Of a stretch of 54,945 nt of DNA, positions 29,252 through 38,322 are shown piece by piece. The notes below the pieces were generated by a model. That model had not been told where the DNA came from. It did no database searches and saw only the letters and a list, made by a program, of their open reading frames with translations. Each line of letters begins with the position of its first letter. Within the stretch, counting starts at the first letter, position 1. Source of the stretch: an uncultured Paracoccaceae bacterium (lineage in GTDB: Bacteria; Pseudomonadota; Alphaproteobacteria; Rhodobacterales; Rhodobacteraceae); NCBI GenBank assembly GCA_947492585.1, contig CANLND010000022.1, positions 1 to 54,945 of the forward strand, given 5' to 3'. Both the position numbers and the translations under genes were made by a program.

Positions 29252-31342
29252 TTAGTCCTTAGGACGACGGGGCGTGTCAAAGGCGCCGGGTTTGCTGGAA
29301 CGACGTGCGCCGGGCTTACCCGCGCTTGGGCGTCCGGTCCCTTTGCCACCCAGACGGGCGGAAGGGTTGCTTGCTTTGCCGCCAAATTTCCCGGCGGGTT
29401 TGCCTCCGGGTTTTCCAGCAGGTTTGCCTGCGGGCTTGTCAAAACCACGGCTGGGGGCACCCTCACTTTTACCTTTGAAGGGCTTGCGTGGCGCTTTGTC
29501 GTCGCGATCCGCGCGTGGTTTGCTGGAGGCGGGCTTTGCAGTGATCTTGGGGCGATCGTCGTCGTCGCGGTCCGATTTCTTGGACCAGGGCTTGCGATCT
29601 TCCTTGGGGCGATTGTCGTCAAATTTGCGCGGGCCCTTGCCTTCATGGCGTGGTTTTCTGTCGCCATCGTGGCGGGGCTTTTTGTCAAAACGTGGCTTGC
29701 TGTCACCACGCGAGTCGCGGTCTTGACGGGGGCCTTTGCGGTAGGGCTCGGCGCGGGTCAGGTCGGGTTTGCCTTCCACGAAGGACAGCTTGATGTTGTC
29801 TTCAAGCACATTGTCGGCAGGCAGCGCCTGTTTCATGGAGTCAATCGCCGGTTCGGCCACTTCCACCAATGTCTGGTTGTCCTGCACGCGGATGGCACCG
29901 ATTTGCTCACGGGTCAGATTGGCACAGCGGCACAGCAGCGGCAACAACCAGCGGGGTTCAGCGCGCTGATCCCGGCCAACTGACAGGGAAATCCATTTGC
30001 TGGGTCCAAAGGCGTCGCGATCGCGCTCTTTGCGCTCAGGGCGTGCACCGGGTGCGCTCAACTCTTCAGGGGCCGAGTGACGGCTGCGGTATAGACGCAG
30101 GTAGGCGGCGGCGATCTGATCGGCGGTGTATTCGGCAACCAGTTTCGCTGCAAAGGCGGCTTCGACTTCGCTTGCGTCTTCTTTCCAGGTCGGATCGGTC
30201 AGCAGACGCTCTTCGTCGCGGGCCAGAACCTGTTCTGCGGAGGGGGCGTCTTGCCATTCCGCTGTCACCTTGGCCCACTTCAGCAGGCGTTCGGCTTTTT
30301 TGATCTGCTTTGGGGGGACGATCACGGCTGAGAAGCCTTTGCGGCCAGCACGGCCGGTGCGGCCCGAACGGTGCAGCAGGGCTTCGGTGTTGGTTGGCAG
30401 ATCCGCGTGGATCACCAGTTCCAGTTTCGGCAGGTCGATGCCGCGTGCCGCAACATCGGTGGCAACACAGACACGTGCGCGACCATCGCGCATGGCTTGC
30501 AGGGCGTGGCTCCGCTCGGTTTGGCTCAGCTCACCAGACAGGCATACGACCGAAAAACCCCGGTTCGACAGGCGCGCCGTCAACCGGTTTACCGCGGCAC
30601 GGGTATTGGCAAATACAATGGCGTTTTCGGCTTCGTGGAAGCGCAGCACGTTGATGATGGCGTTTTCGGCATCCTGCTGGGACACGCGCAACGCTTGATA
30701 GGTAATATCGGCGTGCTGGCCACCGGCAGACACGGTGCTGACGCGCTGGGCGTCGTTTTGGAAGTTCTGTGCCAGCTTGGCAATCATGGGTGACACTGTG
30801 GCCGAGAACAGCAGCGTGCGGCGGCTTTCAGGCGCGGCGCCCAACATGAACTCCAGATCTTCACGAAAGCCCAGATCCAGCATCTCGTCGGCTTCGTCCA
30901 GCACGATGGCTTTCAGCGCGGTCATGTCTAGTGCGCCACGGTTGATGTGGTCACACAGACGTCCGGGCGTTCCGACAACGATGTGAACGCCACGTTCCAG
31001 CGTGCGACGTTCGTCGCGGGCGTCCATGCCACCGACACAGGATGCGATGCGCGCACCGGTTTTGGCATAAAGCCATTTCAATTCCGTCATCACCTGCAAC
31101 GCCAGCTCACGAGTGGGCGCGATCACCAAACCCAATGGGGCAGCCGCAGGGCCAAATTTTTCACCGTCCTCGATCAGCGTCGGGGCGATCGCCAGACCAA
31201 AGCCCACCGTTTTACCAGAGCCGGTTTGGGCCGATACCAAAAGGTCGCGTGTCTCCAGGTCAGGTGCTGTGACAGCTTCCTGAACGCTTGTGAGAGTCTC
31301 ATAGCCACGCTCTTTTAGCGCGTCGAAAAGGGGGGTGGTCAT
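29252..31342 (-). CDS. DEAD-box RNA helicase with DbpA-type C-terminal domain and basic tail
   Basis: A 696-residue ATP-dependent RNA helicase. The Q motif region (FDALKERGYETLTSVQ), Walker A AQTGSGKT (38-45), LDEADEM, FSATV and HRSGRTGRAG are all present. After the two RecA domains, about 440-515 resembles the RNA-binding domain of DbpA/CsdA-type helicases. The last roughly 165 residues are a low-complexity tail of Lys, Arg, Asp, Gly and Pro (GKPAGKPGGKPAGKFGGKA region), probably disordered and RNA-binding. The start is the conserved MTTPLFDAL at 31342, not the longer upstream frame. Likely roles are ribosome assembly and cold adaptation. Confidence 0.93.
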   Translation of the reverse strand: MTTPLFDALKERGYETLTSVQEAVTAPDLETRDLLVSAQTGSGKTVGFGLAIAPTLIEDGEKFGPAAAPLGLVIAPTRELALQVMTELKWLYAKTGARIASCVGGMDARDERRTLERGVHIVVGTPGRLCDHINRGALDMTALKAIVLDEADEMLDLGFREDLEFMLGAAPESRRTLLFSATVSPMIAKLAQNFQNDAQRVSTVSAGGQHADITYQALRVSQQDAENAIINVLRFHEAENAIVFANTRAAVNRLTARLSNRGFSVVCLSGELSQTERSHALQAMRDGRARVCVATDVAARGIDLPKLELVIHADLPTNTEALLHRSGRTGRAGRKGFSAVIVPPKQIKKAERLLKWAKVTAEWQDAPSAEQVLARDEERLLTDPTWKEDASEVEAAFAAKLVAEYTADQIAAAYLRLYRSRHSAPEELSAPGARPERKERDRDAFGPSKWISLSVGRDQRAEPRWLLPLLCRCANLTREQIGAIRVQDNQTLVEVAEPAIDSMKQALPADNVLEDNIKLSFVEGKPDLTRAEPYRKGPRQDRDSRGDSKPRFDKKPRHDGDRKPRHEGKGPRKFDDNRPKEDRKPWSKKSDRDDDDRPKITAKPASSKPRADRDDKAPRKPFKGKSEGAPSRGFDKPAGKPAGKPGGKPAGKFGGKASNPSARLGGKGTGRPSAGKPGARRSSKPGAFDTPRRPKD

Positions 31343-31766
31343 AATTGGGCGGATCCGTGATTGCGAGCGGGAGGGCATGCTGCAAAAGCATGTCACGCCT
31401 CGGCAGAAGCGGCTCCATTAGCATCTGTTGCGGCAAATGTATATGCTTGGATGCCACAGTAGAGATATATTTCGTCGGGTGACTGGCTGCCATGTGTTGC
31501 TGGCATGGCTGCGCATTGTGAACCCTATGTGCCTCCTTACATGCGATGATTGTTTTGACGGGAGCGATGCACGTGAATTGCGTGCTCCACGCAGGGATCA
31601 CCACATCGGTTTAATGCGCTTAGTGTTTCTTAACGGGTGCGCGTTAAGGTTGCAGCCACTGAAAGCTCCGTCTTTGGGAGGAGGAGGCATTTATGTGCGG
31701 TATGGCGGATGGTTTGTTTGATATGACAATCTTGGTGTGTGGTTCTCACCCGTCAGGGCATCACGT
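31343..31766. promoter_or_regulatory. 424-bp region between divergent helicase and histidine kinase genes; dyad at 31630-31647
   Basis: No supported gene is seen. The region carries promoters in both directions. The clearest element is a perfect dyad TTAACG-N6-CGTTAA (31630-31647), about 120 bases before the histidine kinase start. It shares TTAA half-sites with CtrA boxes, but the spacing between them is 10 rather than 7, so CtrA cannot be claimed. A GGGAGGAGGAGG-like purine stretch at about 31675-31687 resembles a ribosome site but precedes no convincing frame. Confidence 0.4.
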
Positions 31767-33254
31767 ATGATTGGTGCGCTAAAATCTTTACGTCATGATC
31801 GACTTAGTTTGCGGTTGGTGTTCGCCTCACTGATCATCGGCGGAGTCTTATCCGTTTTTTCGACGGGCGCGCAGGTCTATTCCAGTTTTAACCGGCAGAA
31901 ACAGGATCTGACATATGTGTTAGATCAGATCGAACAAACCATGGTGCCGTCCTTGCGATACGCGTTATGGCAGCTTGATTTTGGTCAGGTCGAAACCATC
32001 CTAGCGGGTTTGATAACCTCTGAAATTGTCACCTACATCGATTTGACCAGCCCCACCGGTCACCGCTGGACCCATGGAGAACCGGCGCATGCGCCTGTGT
32101 CGCGTGTGTATGCTTTGACCGAAGCCCAGCCCGACGGCGAGGTTTTGGAGATTGGGACCATGAAGGTGGAGCTGTCGCTCGAAACCGTGAAAAAACTGGT
32201 GTGGGCCCAGTTTTGGATCCTCCTGATTTCCAATGTCGCAAAAGCCTATATCGCAGCCTTGGCTCTACTATTGGTTGTTCATCGTATGATCATCCGACAT
32301 CTGGTGCAAATTTCTGAATACGTTTCGGACGCAAATCCTTTGGCAACACGTGGCGCGTTGTGTTTGAACCGCTGCGCCCCGGATACTCCGGATGCGTTAG
32401 ACCGCATTTGCGCGTCGCTTGAAGGGTATCGTGCGCGGGTGTCGGGACACGTCGCTGAACTTGAAACTGAAATCGCCACCCGGCAAGAGGCTGAACGCGT
32501 CGCGAAACGTGCCGACAAGGCGCGGACATCGTTTCTGGCGAACATGAGCCATGAGATCCGCGAGCCCTTGAATTCGATTCTGGGCTTGTTCCATCTCATA
32601 AAAGAAGGCGAAGCTGTCCCCGCACCACATCGCCAACAAGCGTCGGTTGGCCACAAGGCGGCGCAGCGTCTTCTGGGGCAGTTTGTGAATATTCTGGATT
32701 TGTCCCGGCTTGATTCCGGCGGTATTCAGGTCTCGTTGAAGCCAACCAATATTCGTGTGTTGGCGCACCAATGGCTGGAAGCCGCGCAGGGTATGGTTCA
32801 TCGGCGCAATAAACCGTTGCAGGTGTTTTTGGAGATCGATCCGACCGTACCACAGATTTACGATCTGGACGGTGCTCGGTTAACGCAGATAGTGAACAAT
32901 CTGACTGACAATGCGAGCAAATTCACCGACACCGGGCAGATACAGATCAAGATTATGCCTGGCGGCACAGATGAATATGGTCAGACCACAGGGCTAGTGG
33001 TGTTGGTCTCGGATACGGGCGCTGGCGTCAGCTATGAGCATCAGGATTACATTTTTGAGCGCTTCACACAGATCGATGCCCATTCACAAGATGTGCAAAA
33101 CGACGGGACTGGGCTAGGACTGGCAGTGAGCCGCGATTTGGCGCAGTTGATGCAGGGTACTCTTACTGTGCAGCGCAGCCCATCGGGTGATTATTCAACT
33201 GAGTTCCGCCTAACCTTGGAAAATGTTTACAGCCGTGTACCTGCGGAAGTCTAA
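31767..33254 (+). CDS. Membrane-bound sensor histidine kinase, orphan
   Basis: A 495-residue kinase. A transmembrane helix at about 15-38, a periplasmic domain of about 105 residues, and a second helix at about 145-172 lead to a coiled-coil-like linker (AELETEIATRQEAERVAKRA). The HisKA box has the phospho-acceptor His262 (FLANMSHEIREPLNSI). The ATPase domain shows the N box NNLTDNASKFTD, G1 DTGAGV, F box FERFTQID and G2 GTGLGLAVS, so it should be active. There is no receiver domain and no adjacent response regulator. The ATG at 31767 is preferred; a GTG 10 codons upstream is possible. It precedes the kinase-dynamin operon by 341 bases and could feed it. Confidence 0.88.
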   Translation: MIGALKSLRHDRLSLRLVFASLIIGGVLSVFSTGAQVYSSFNRQKQDLTYVLDQIEQTMVPSLRYALWQLDFGQVETILAGLITSEIVTYIDLTSPTGHRWTHGEPAHAPVSRVYALTEAQPDGEVLEIGTMKVELSLETVKKLVWAQFWILLISNVAKAYIAALALLLVVHRMIIRHLVQISEYVSDANPLATRGALCLNRCAPDTPDALDRICASLEGYRARVSGHVAELETEIATRQEAERVAKRADKARTSFLANMSHEIREPLNSILGLFHLIKEGEAVPAPHRQQASVGHKAAQRLLGQFVNILDLSRLDSGGIQVSLKPTNIRVLAHQWLEAAQGMVHRRNKPLQVFLEIDPTVPQIYDLDGARLTQIVNNLTDNASKFTDTGQIQIKIMPGGTDEYGQTTGLVVLVSDTGAGVSYEHQDYIFERFTQIDAHSQDVQNDGTGLGLAVSRDLAQLMQGTLTVQRSPSGDYSTEFRLTLENVYSRVPAEV

Positions 33255-33595
33255 TTTTCGCGTCCGTTGCTGTGGTGATGTCTGTTCCGTGGCGAATCAA
33301 GGCTGCGTGTCTCTCGGCGACCGTTCAGGCCGACGACACCAAGGTGTGGTGACCAACGTTGGTTTTGAAATTTTATCGTATTTGCTTGAAATAGAACAAT
33401 TTTACCAAAAGTGACGAGAGATCTTTAAGAATTGTAAGCGCCTTATTTGAAGGGGAATTTTGGGGATTGTGTTGGAAATGGGGCGAGAGTGCCTTGATTG
33501 CCTAAATCCCAACGCATTTTTGCCGCGCCGCAATCTCAGCGTAAAAGAGCGCACATGTCCCGTTTGGGGTGCGCCCGAGCTATGAGGATGGCACC
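33255..33595 (+). promoter_or_regulatory. 341-bp leader of the kinase-dynamin operon with two dyads
   Basis: No gene is seen. Two compact palindromes lie together: ACACC-AA-GGTGT (33336-33347) and the perfect 12-mer ACCAACGTTGGT (33352-33363). They are 233-260 bases before the protein kinase start. An AT-rich stretch (about 33363-33480) follows and probably contains the promoter, though no strong -35/-10 pair stands out. The dyads are candidate operators. Confidence 0.4.
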
Positions 33596-34978
33596 GTGCT
33601 GCATCAAACCAGTCGATCTGCAACTGTAGAACAACAAGAATTACCCACTGGGCACAGTCTGTTGCAGGGGCAGTACCAGATCGAAAAACAACTGATCGCG
33701 GGGGGGTTTGGGGTCACGTATCTTGCACGTGACAGCCTGGACCGGCAGGTGGTGCTGAAAGAGTGCTTTCCCGCAGGATTTTGCCATCGCGACGGGACCA
33801 ACGTCAGCGCGCACACACCGCGTCAAAGTAAGTCGTTCCGAAATATCCTGCGTCATTTCTTGCGAGAGGCGCAATGGTTGGCGCGGGCCCAGCATCAAAA
33901 TATTGTGGCTGTGCATCAGGTGTTTAAAGAAAACAACACCGCTTATATCGCAATGGAATTTATCGACGGGTGCGACCTGTATGAATTGCGCCTAGAGCAG
34001 CCTTCGCGTGTCTCGCCATCCCTGTTGAACACGATAACATGGCAAGCGTTACAAGCACTTGGTGCGGTGCATGCCTTGGGTATTTTGCACCGGGATGTTT
34101 CACCTGATAACTTCTTAATTTCGCCGTCAGACAAACTGACCTTGATCGACTTTGGCGCAGCCTGTGGTGAAGATCCCACCGAAGATACGGCGCTGTCAGC
34201 GCTGTTGGCCGTCAAAGATGGGTATTCCGCGCATGAGCTTTATCAGCCGAATACGCCCCAGCGCCCGACCAGCGATATTTATGCGTTGGGGGCAACGCTG
34301 TATTTTTTGGTGACCGCCGAGGCACCGCCCAACAGTGTGATCCGATTGAAGGCAGTAACCGCCGGTGAACCTGACCCTTATGCCCTACTGGTCGACGGCG
34401 ATTGGCCGTATGACCGGACATTTTTGGCGACAATCGACAAGGCGCTGTCGATATTACCCGGCGCGCGCTATCAAAGCGCAGACGAATGGTTTGCTGTACT
34501 TCCGGACGTGCCTCTGGATTTCCCTTGCGCGCATAGTTCATCGCAGTCTTCCGAAGCCCCCCTGCCGTCTGAAACGGTGGCAGCTGAACCCGACGATGCG
34601 TTGATGTATTCGATTGCGGATCTGGTGTCTCAAACGAATAAAGCCCTAAGGGGAACACCTGCAATACAGCGTCGTCATCGCGCACCGAAACAGGAAGAAA
34701 CGTTGGATGTTCCTGAGCAACTTGTTGATATTTTTGGAAATCCCGTTTCCGACATCGACAGCTGGCTGGACGAGCAGGATCGTATCGCACGCGCGACGCC
34801 CTCTCCGGTGCCTCTTGGGCCATCGCCACAACCACAAAGGCAGCTGCGCCCCAAAACTGCTGTGACCCCTCTCGCGGACGTCACAGATGTACCTCTCACG
34901 ATGTCGCAAAAATTGCTCTCGTTTTTAGGGTGGGACGCATCGCAGGCCAGATCTGAACGCTATGGGGATTGGACATGA
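33596..34978 (+). CDS. Serine/threonine protein kinase (Hanks type), cytosolic
   Basis: A 460-residue protein. The kinase domain spans about 25-285: glycine-rich loop IAGGFGVTYLA (34-44), ATP-binding Lys55 (VVLKECFP), catalytic HRDVSPDN (Asp167) and DFG at 185-187 (LIDFGAACG), then the DIYALGATLYFL helix. The key residues are intact, so it should phosphorylate Ser/Thr. The C-terminal 170 residues are acidic and Pro-rich with no transmembrane helix or PASTA repeats, unlike PknB. The GTG at 33596 has GAGGA 7 bases upstream; a GTG 9 codons earlier is the alternative. Its stop overlaps the FHA gene start (ATGA), so product and reader are co-translated. Confidence 0.93.
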   Translation: MLHQTSRSATVEQQELPTGHSLLQGQYQIEKQLIAGGFGVTYLARDSLDRQVVLKECFPAGFCHRDGTNVSAHTPRQSKSFRNILRHFLREAQWLARAQHQNIVAVHQVFKENNTAYIAMEFIDGCDLYELRLEQPSRVSPSLLNTITWQALQALGAVHALGILHRDVSPDNFLISPSDKLTLIDFGAACGEDPTEDTALSALLAVKDGYSAHELYQPNTPQRPTSDIYALGATLYFLVTAEAPPNSVIRLKAVTAGEPDPYALLVDGDWPYDRTFLATIDKALSILPGARYQSADEWFAVLPDVPLDFPCAHSSSQSSEAPLPSETVAAEPDDALMYSIADLVSQTNKALRGTPAIQRRHRAPKQEETLDVPEQLVDIFGNPVSDIDSWLDEQDRIARATPSPVPLGPSPQPQRQLRPKTAVTPLADVTDVPLTMSQKLLSFLGWDASQARSERYGDWT

Positions 34979-36156
34979 AATTCATCAAAGACATCATTGG
35001 CGAAAAACGGGAGCAGGTGGAACTGCACCGGGCAGAGGCGAGCGGGACCGAAGCGGACGCGCTGAAAAAGGTATTGGCGCAAACGCGGGGGCACGCGGCA
35101 CCATTGCATTTGAATGCGCAACTGAGAGTGCCGCAAGAGGGGCCTTCACAGCCCGAAATTGTTGAGGATGAGGGGCCCGAGCTGGCGGACACCACCCGGC
35201 GGTCGGTGACGCCTGATATGCACGAAAAAGCTGCAAAGGCGCAGGACGTGGTGGCCCAGTTTATTGCGCAGCACAAGGCCGGTATCGAAACCCCTGATAC
35301 TGACAACACCGTTGCCGCGCCCGAGCCGCCAAAGGTGCCTGAGCCCGTTGCGATTGATCCTGATACAGAGCACGAGCGTACGCGGAGAGTTTTTTCCCGT
35401 CGTCGACCTACTGAGCTTTTGCCCGAGCCATCGGTGAAGGCCTCTGTTCTCACCTCAGACACAGACGTATTGGAGCGCAATGCGCCCCGTCAACACGAGG
35501 ATGCGGCTCCCGTAAGTGCGAAGCCTGACCACGCCGAAGTCGGGTTTCGCTCAGATGCTGCATTTCCTGAACCGGTGCATTCGGAGTTTGTGGAACAGGA
35601 TGCCGCGGTTGCCCCCGAGACGGAGCAGAATGTGGAGGCTTCAGAACCTGCGCCGATGATCGGACGCGCAGCGGGGCGGGCCGGAAGGGTCAAAACGCGT
35701 TTGCTTGGTTTTGATCCTGAGCAGTTGTCAGATGATCCTTTGAAGCAGGATCAATCTGACAGCTCAGCACAGATGAGCACCTTTCCCGTCGGCTGGCTTG
35801 CTGTCGTTGACGGCCCCGGACGAGGAGCGACATTTACGCTGTTCAGCGGTGTTTCGGCCATTGGGCGAGGCGCACAGCAAACGGTGCGGTTGGATTTTGG
35901 TGACAACAGTATTTCGCGCGAAAATCACGCGGCGGTGGCGTACGACGCGGAGCAACAGGCATTTTTTATTGGGCACGGAGGCAAGGCCAATTTGGTGCGG
36001 CGTAATGGTCGGCCCGTATTGTGTACCGAAACGCTCACTACGGGTGATCTGATCCGCGTCGGAGAAACCACGCTGCGGTTTGTGCCATTGTGTGGAGAGG
36101 GGTTTGATTGGCACGCCAAGACCACCGAATTTGGGCAGGAGTCCAGCCTTGGCTAA
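34975..36156 (+). CDS. FHA domain protein
   Basis: A 393-residue protein. The first 250 residues are charged, Pro/Glu-rich and probably disordered, beginning with a short helix (KFIKDIIGEKREQVELHRAE). The C-terminal FHA domain (about 275-385) has the GRG and SxxH core (SAIGRG, ISRENHAAV) that binds phosphothreonine. FHA proteins next to Ser/Thr kinases usually recognise the kinase or its substrates, and the disordered part has many Thr residues that could be targets. The ATG at 34975 overlaps the kinase stop by 4 bases. Its own end overlaps the PP2C start by 8 bases. Confidence 0.92.
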   Translation: MKFIKDIIGEKREQVELHRAEASGTEADALKKVLAQTRGHAAPLHLNAQLRVPQEGPSQPEIVEDEGPELADTTRRSVTPDMHEKAAKAQDVVAQFIAQHKAGIETPDTDNTVAAPEPPKVPEPVAIDPDTEHERTRRVFSRRRPTELLPEPSVKASVLTSDTDVLERNAPRQHEDAAPVSAKPDHAEVGFRSDAAFPEPVHSEFVEQDAAVAPETEQNVEASEPAPMIGRAAGRAGRVKTRLLGFDPEQLSDDPLKQDQSDSSAQMSTFPVGWLAVVDGPGRGATFTLFSGVSAIGRGAQQTVRLDFGDNSISRENHAAVAYDAEQQAFFIGHGGKANLVRRNGRPVLCTETLTTGDLIRVGETTLRFVPLCGEGFDWHAKTTEFGQESSLG

Positions 36157-37081
36157 ATTTTCCTATGACAGCGCGACGGCGATCAGCCAGGGGTGCCGGG
36201 ACCGTCAAGAGGATGCAATCGCCGCGGATTTTCAGGCCGGTTTTCCGTTTGGTTTTGCGGTTCTGGCGGATGGTATGGGCGGTCACGCCGCCGGAGATGT
36301 CGCCAGTAAGGTGATTGTAACCGAAGTCTTTGCAGAGCTGAAGTTACACGCAGCCGACATTGCGGCAGATCAGGGCCAGATCGGCACGGTGTTGCAACGC
36401 GCCGCTGCGGGGGCCAATGCCTGTCTGGCGGACTATACCGCCACGCGCCCCAAGGTCACGGGGATGGGGGCAACCTTACTGGCTCCGGTTATCTTGGAGG
36501 ATCGCCTTTATTGGATTTCGGTCGGAGATTCACCTCTTTTTCTGTTTCGTGACGGGCAGTTACATCGGCTGAATGAGGAACATTCGGTTGCCGCGCAGTT
36601 GGATCAAATGGTGGCGCGCGGTAAAATTTCAGAAATGCAGGCGCAAAGCCACCCGGACAGGCACTGCGTGACGTCCGTGCTTACTGGGCGCAGCTTGGGG
36701 CAGGTGGATTGCCCGGGCCACCCTGTGACGCTGCGAGCAGGGGATATTGTCCTGGCGGCCAGCGATGGGGTGCAATCGCTGGCGACAGCGGATCTGGCAG
36801 AGGTTCTGCGCGCTGGGCATGCTTTGCCAAGTGCCGTTCTGGCGCAACGGGTGTTGGACCGCGTGTTGCAGCAGAACGCACCAGAGCAGGACAACCTTTC
36901 GTTTTGTGTCGTTCGAATTGTGCCCAGCGCGATCGTGGCCCAGTCGTGCGCTGCACCATCCCCGCAGGTAGCGGGCCACGGCGGGCAGCGGCCGCGCATG
37001 CGGCGTCTGACATTCGCCGCCACGGCCCATCGACGTGAGGGCCAACTTGTTTTTGAAACCCTGACCCGGAGCGCGCCGTGA
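36149..37081 (+). CDS. PP2C-family Ser/Thr protein phosphatase
   Basis: A 310-residue metal-dependent phosphatase that should reverse the neighbouring kinase. PP2C motifs are in order: GCRDRQEDA (about 15-23), LADGMGGHAAGDVAS, TGMGATLLAP, WISVGDSPLF, LAASDGVQSL and QDNLSFCVV, which supply the Asp residues for two metal ions. The last 60 residues are a less ordered tail. The start is a TTG at 36149 with an AGGAG 7 bases upstream; it gives the usual PP2C beginning (AKFSYDSATAISQG), while an earlier ATG would add about 23 unrelated residues. The downstream GTPase gene begins inside its stop codon. Confidence 0.92.
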   Translation: MAKFSYDSATAISQGCRDRQEDAIAADFQAGFPFGFAVLADGMGGHAAGDVASKVIVTEVFAELKLHAADIAADQGQIGTVLQRAAAGANACLADYTATRPKVTGMGATLLAPVILEDRLYWISVGDSPLFLFRDGQLHRLNEEHSVAAQLDQMVARGKISEMQAQSHPDRHCVTSVLTGRSLGQVDCPGHPVTLRAGDIVLAASDGVQSLATADLAEVLRAGHALPSAVLAQRVLDRVLQQNAPEQDNLSFCVVRIVPSAIVAQSCAAPSPQVAGHGGQRPRMRRLTFAATAHRREGQLVFETLTRSAP

Positions 37082-38322
37082 CCCAAGTACACTCTCATTC
37101 GCCACCGTTGGATGTCACATTAGAACAAGCCTTACAGGCGCCGGGCATCCCACAGGAATTGGACGCACGCGCACGGCGGGTGCTGGAGCGGTTGCGCACG
37201 CCTGTTCGGGTTGTGGTCTTAGGGCCAGAAAGGTCGGGAAAGTCTGCCCTGATTGATATGCTGCTGGAGCAGACAATATTGGGGCAGCAGCCCAAAATCC
37301 CGATCATTGAACTTTGCTTTGGGGACACGGCAACGGTTGGGGTCGAAGATCATGATGGCCGCATCACAACGCTCCCGGGCCATCTGGTCGATTTTGATAT
37401 CACGCGTGACATCCTGAGCGTGCAGCAGCAGCTACCCTTGGAGTTCCTACGCGATCAGACGGTGACGGAAATCACCGTCGACGGAAGTGCAACGCAAAAA
37501 CAGGCGATCCTGCGGTATGCGGCGGACTATGCAGACGTATTGATTTGGTGCAGCAGCACCTTTAATCCCGCCGAACAGGCGCTCTGGGCACAGGTTCCTG
37601 ATGCCCGTAAAGACAATAGTTTTCTTGCACTTACCCTAGCGGATCAAACCGTAAATCAGGCGGCGTTGCCCAAGGTTTTGGAACGCGTGGCGCCGGTGGC
37701 CCAGCACGAGTTTTTGGGGATCTATCCTGTGTCTGCCTTGCAGGAAGTTCCGGCGCAAGGTGCCACACACGAGACAGGCCTTTGGCGCAGCAGTGGGGGG
37801 CAGCAATTGCGTGCGGATCTTTTGCAGCAGCTTCGCACCGGGCGTATGGCGGACGCCGATCACGCAGAATGGATGCTTCGGCAGCTGACCTTGGCGGCAT
37901 CAGTGCCGGGAACAGCGTTGCGCGCTCCGGCGGGAAGGGCAGCAGACGATCCCCCCAGCGCGACGGAGGATAAACCAGAGGCCAAGGGGCAGGGTGATAC
38001 TGTGCTCAATCGTGCCCTGTCTCAACTACAGTCGCGTGCGCAGGATATGTTGGCGGAGGCAGGGGATCTGGATCCCCAAAGCGAGGCTGTGTTGGCGCAG
38101 TGTTTGGAGGCCGCGCGTGAAATGACCTCAACTTTGATGGCCGCGGGTGGCACGTGCCCGGAGTTGAACGCGGCACAGGAGGTCGTTGAAGAGGGGGAGG
38201 AGATGTTGATGCTGTTACAACTGGAACAAAACGATGAGGCGGCGTTGGATGCCGTAACTGTTTTGTTGCAGCTAAAAAAGGAAATGACGCAACCCCCGCT
38301 CATGTCTGAGAGGGCTGAATGA
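37078..38322 (+). CDS. P-loop GTPase-like protein with degenerate motifs
   Basis: A 414-residue protein. A P-loop is clear at 49-56 (GPERSGKS). The G3 position reads VDGS rather than DxxG, after strand ITEIT, and the G4 position reads TLADQ rather than NKxD, so nucleotide specificity and hydrolysis are uncertain. The roughly 250-residue G-like domain is followed by an Ala-, Gln- and Glu-rich helical C-terminal half (about 295-405) that looks like coiled coil. The GTG start overlaps the PP2C stop (GTGA) and its own stop overlaps the dynamin gene (ATGA). It may form a heteromer with the two other GTPases. I do not recognise a named family beyond dynamin-related. Confidence 0.8.
   Translation: MTQVHSHSPPLDVTLEQALQAPGIPQELDARARRVLERLRTPVRVVVLGPERSGKSALIDMLLEQTILGQQPKIPIIELCFGDTATVGVEDHDGRITTLPGHLVDFDITRDILSVQQQLPLEFLRDQTVTEITVDGSATQKQAILRYAADYADVLIWCSSTFNPAEQALWAQVPDARKDNSFLALTLADQTVNQAALPKVLERVAPVAQHEFLGIYPVSALQEVPAQGATHETGLWRSSGGQQLRADLLQQLRTGRMADADHAEWMLRQLTLAASVPGTALRAPAGRAADDPPSATEDKPEAKGQGDTVLNRALSQLQSRAQDMLAEAGDLDPQSEAVLAQCLEAAREMTSTLMAAGGTCPELNAAQEVVEEGEEMLMLLQLEQNDEAALDAVTVLLQLKKEMTQPPLMSERAE

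Noticed and set aside
29274-29726. Pro/Leu/Arg-rich frame on the plus strand opposite the helicase tail
   Set aside because: It is the complement of low-complexity Lys/Arg/Gly codons and has no independent support.
31630-31647. CtrA binding site
   Set aside because: The TTAA half-sites are 10 bases apart rather than 7, so it is reported only as a dyad.
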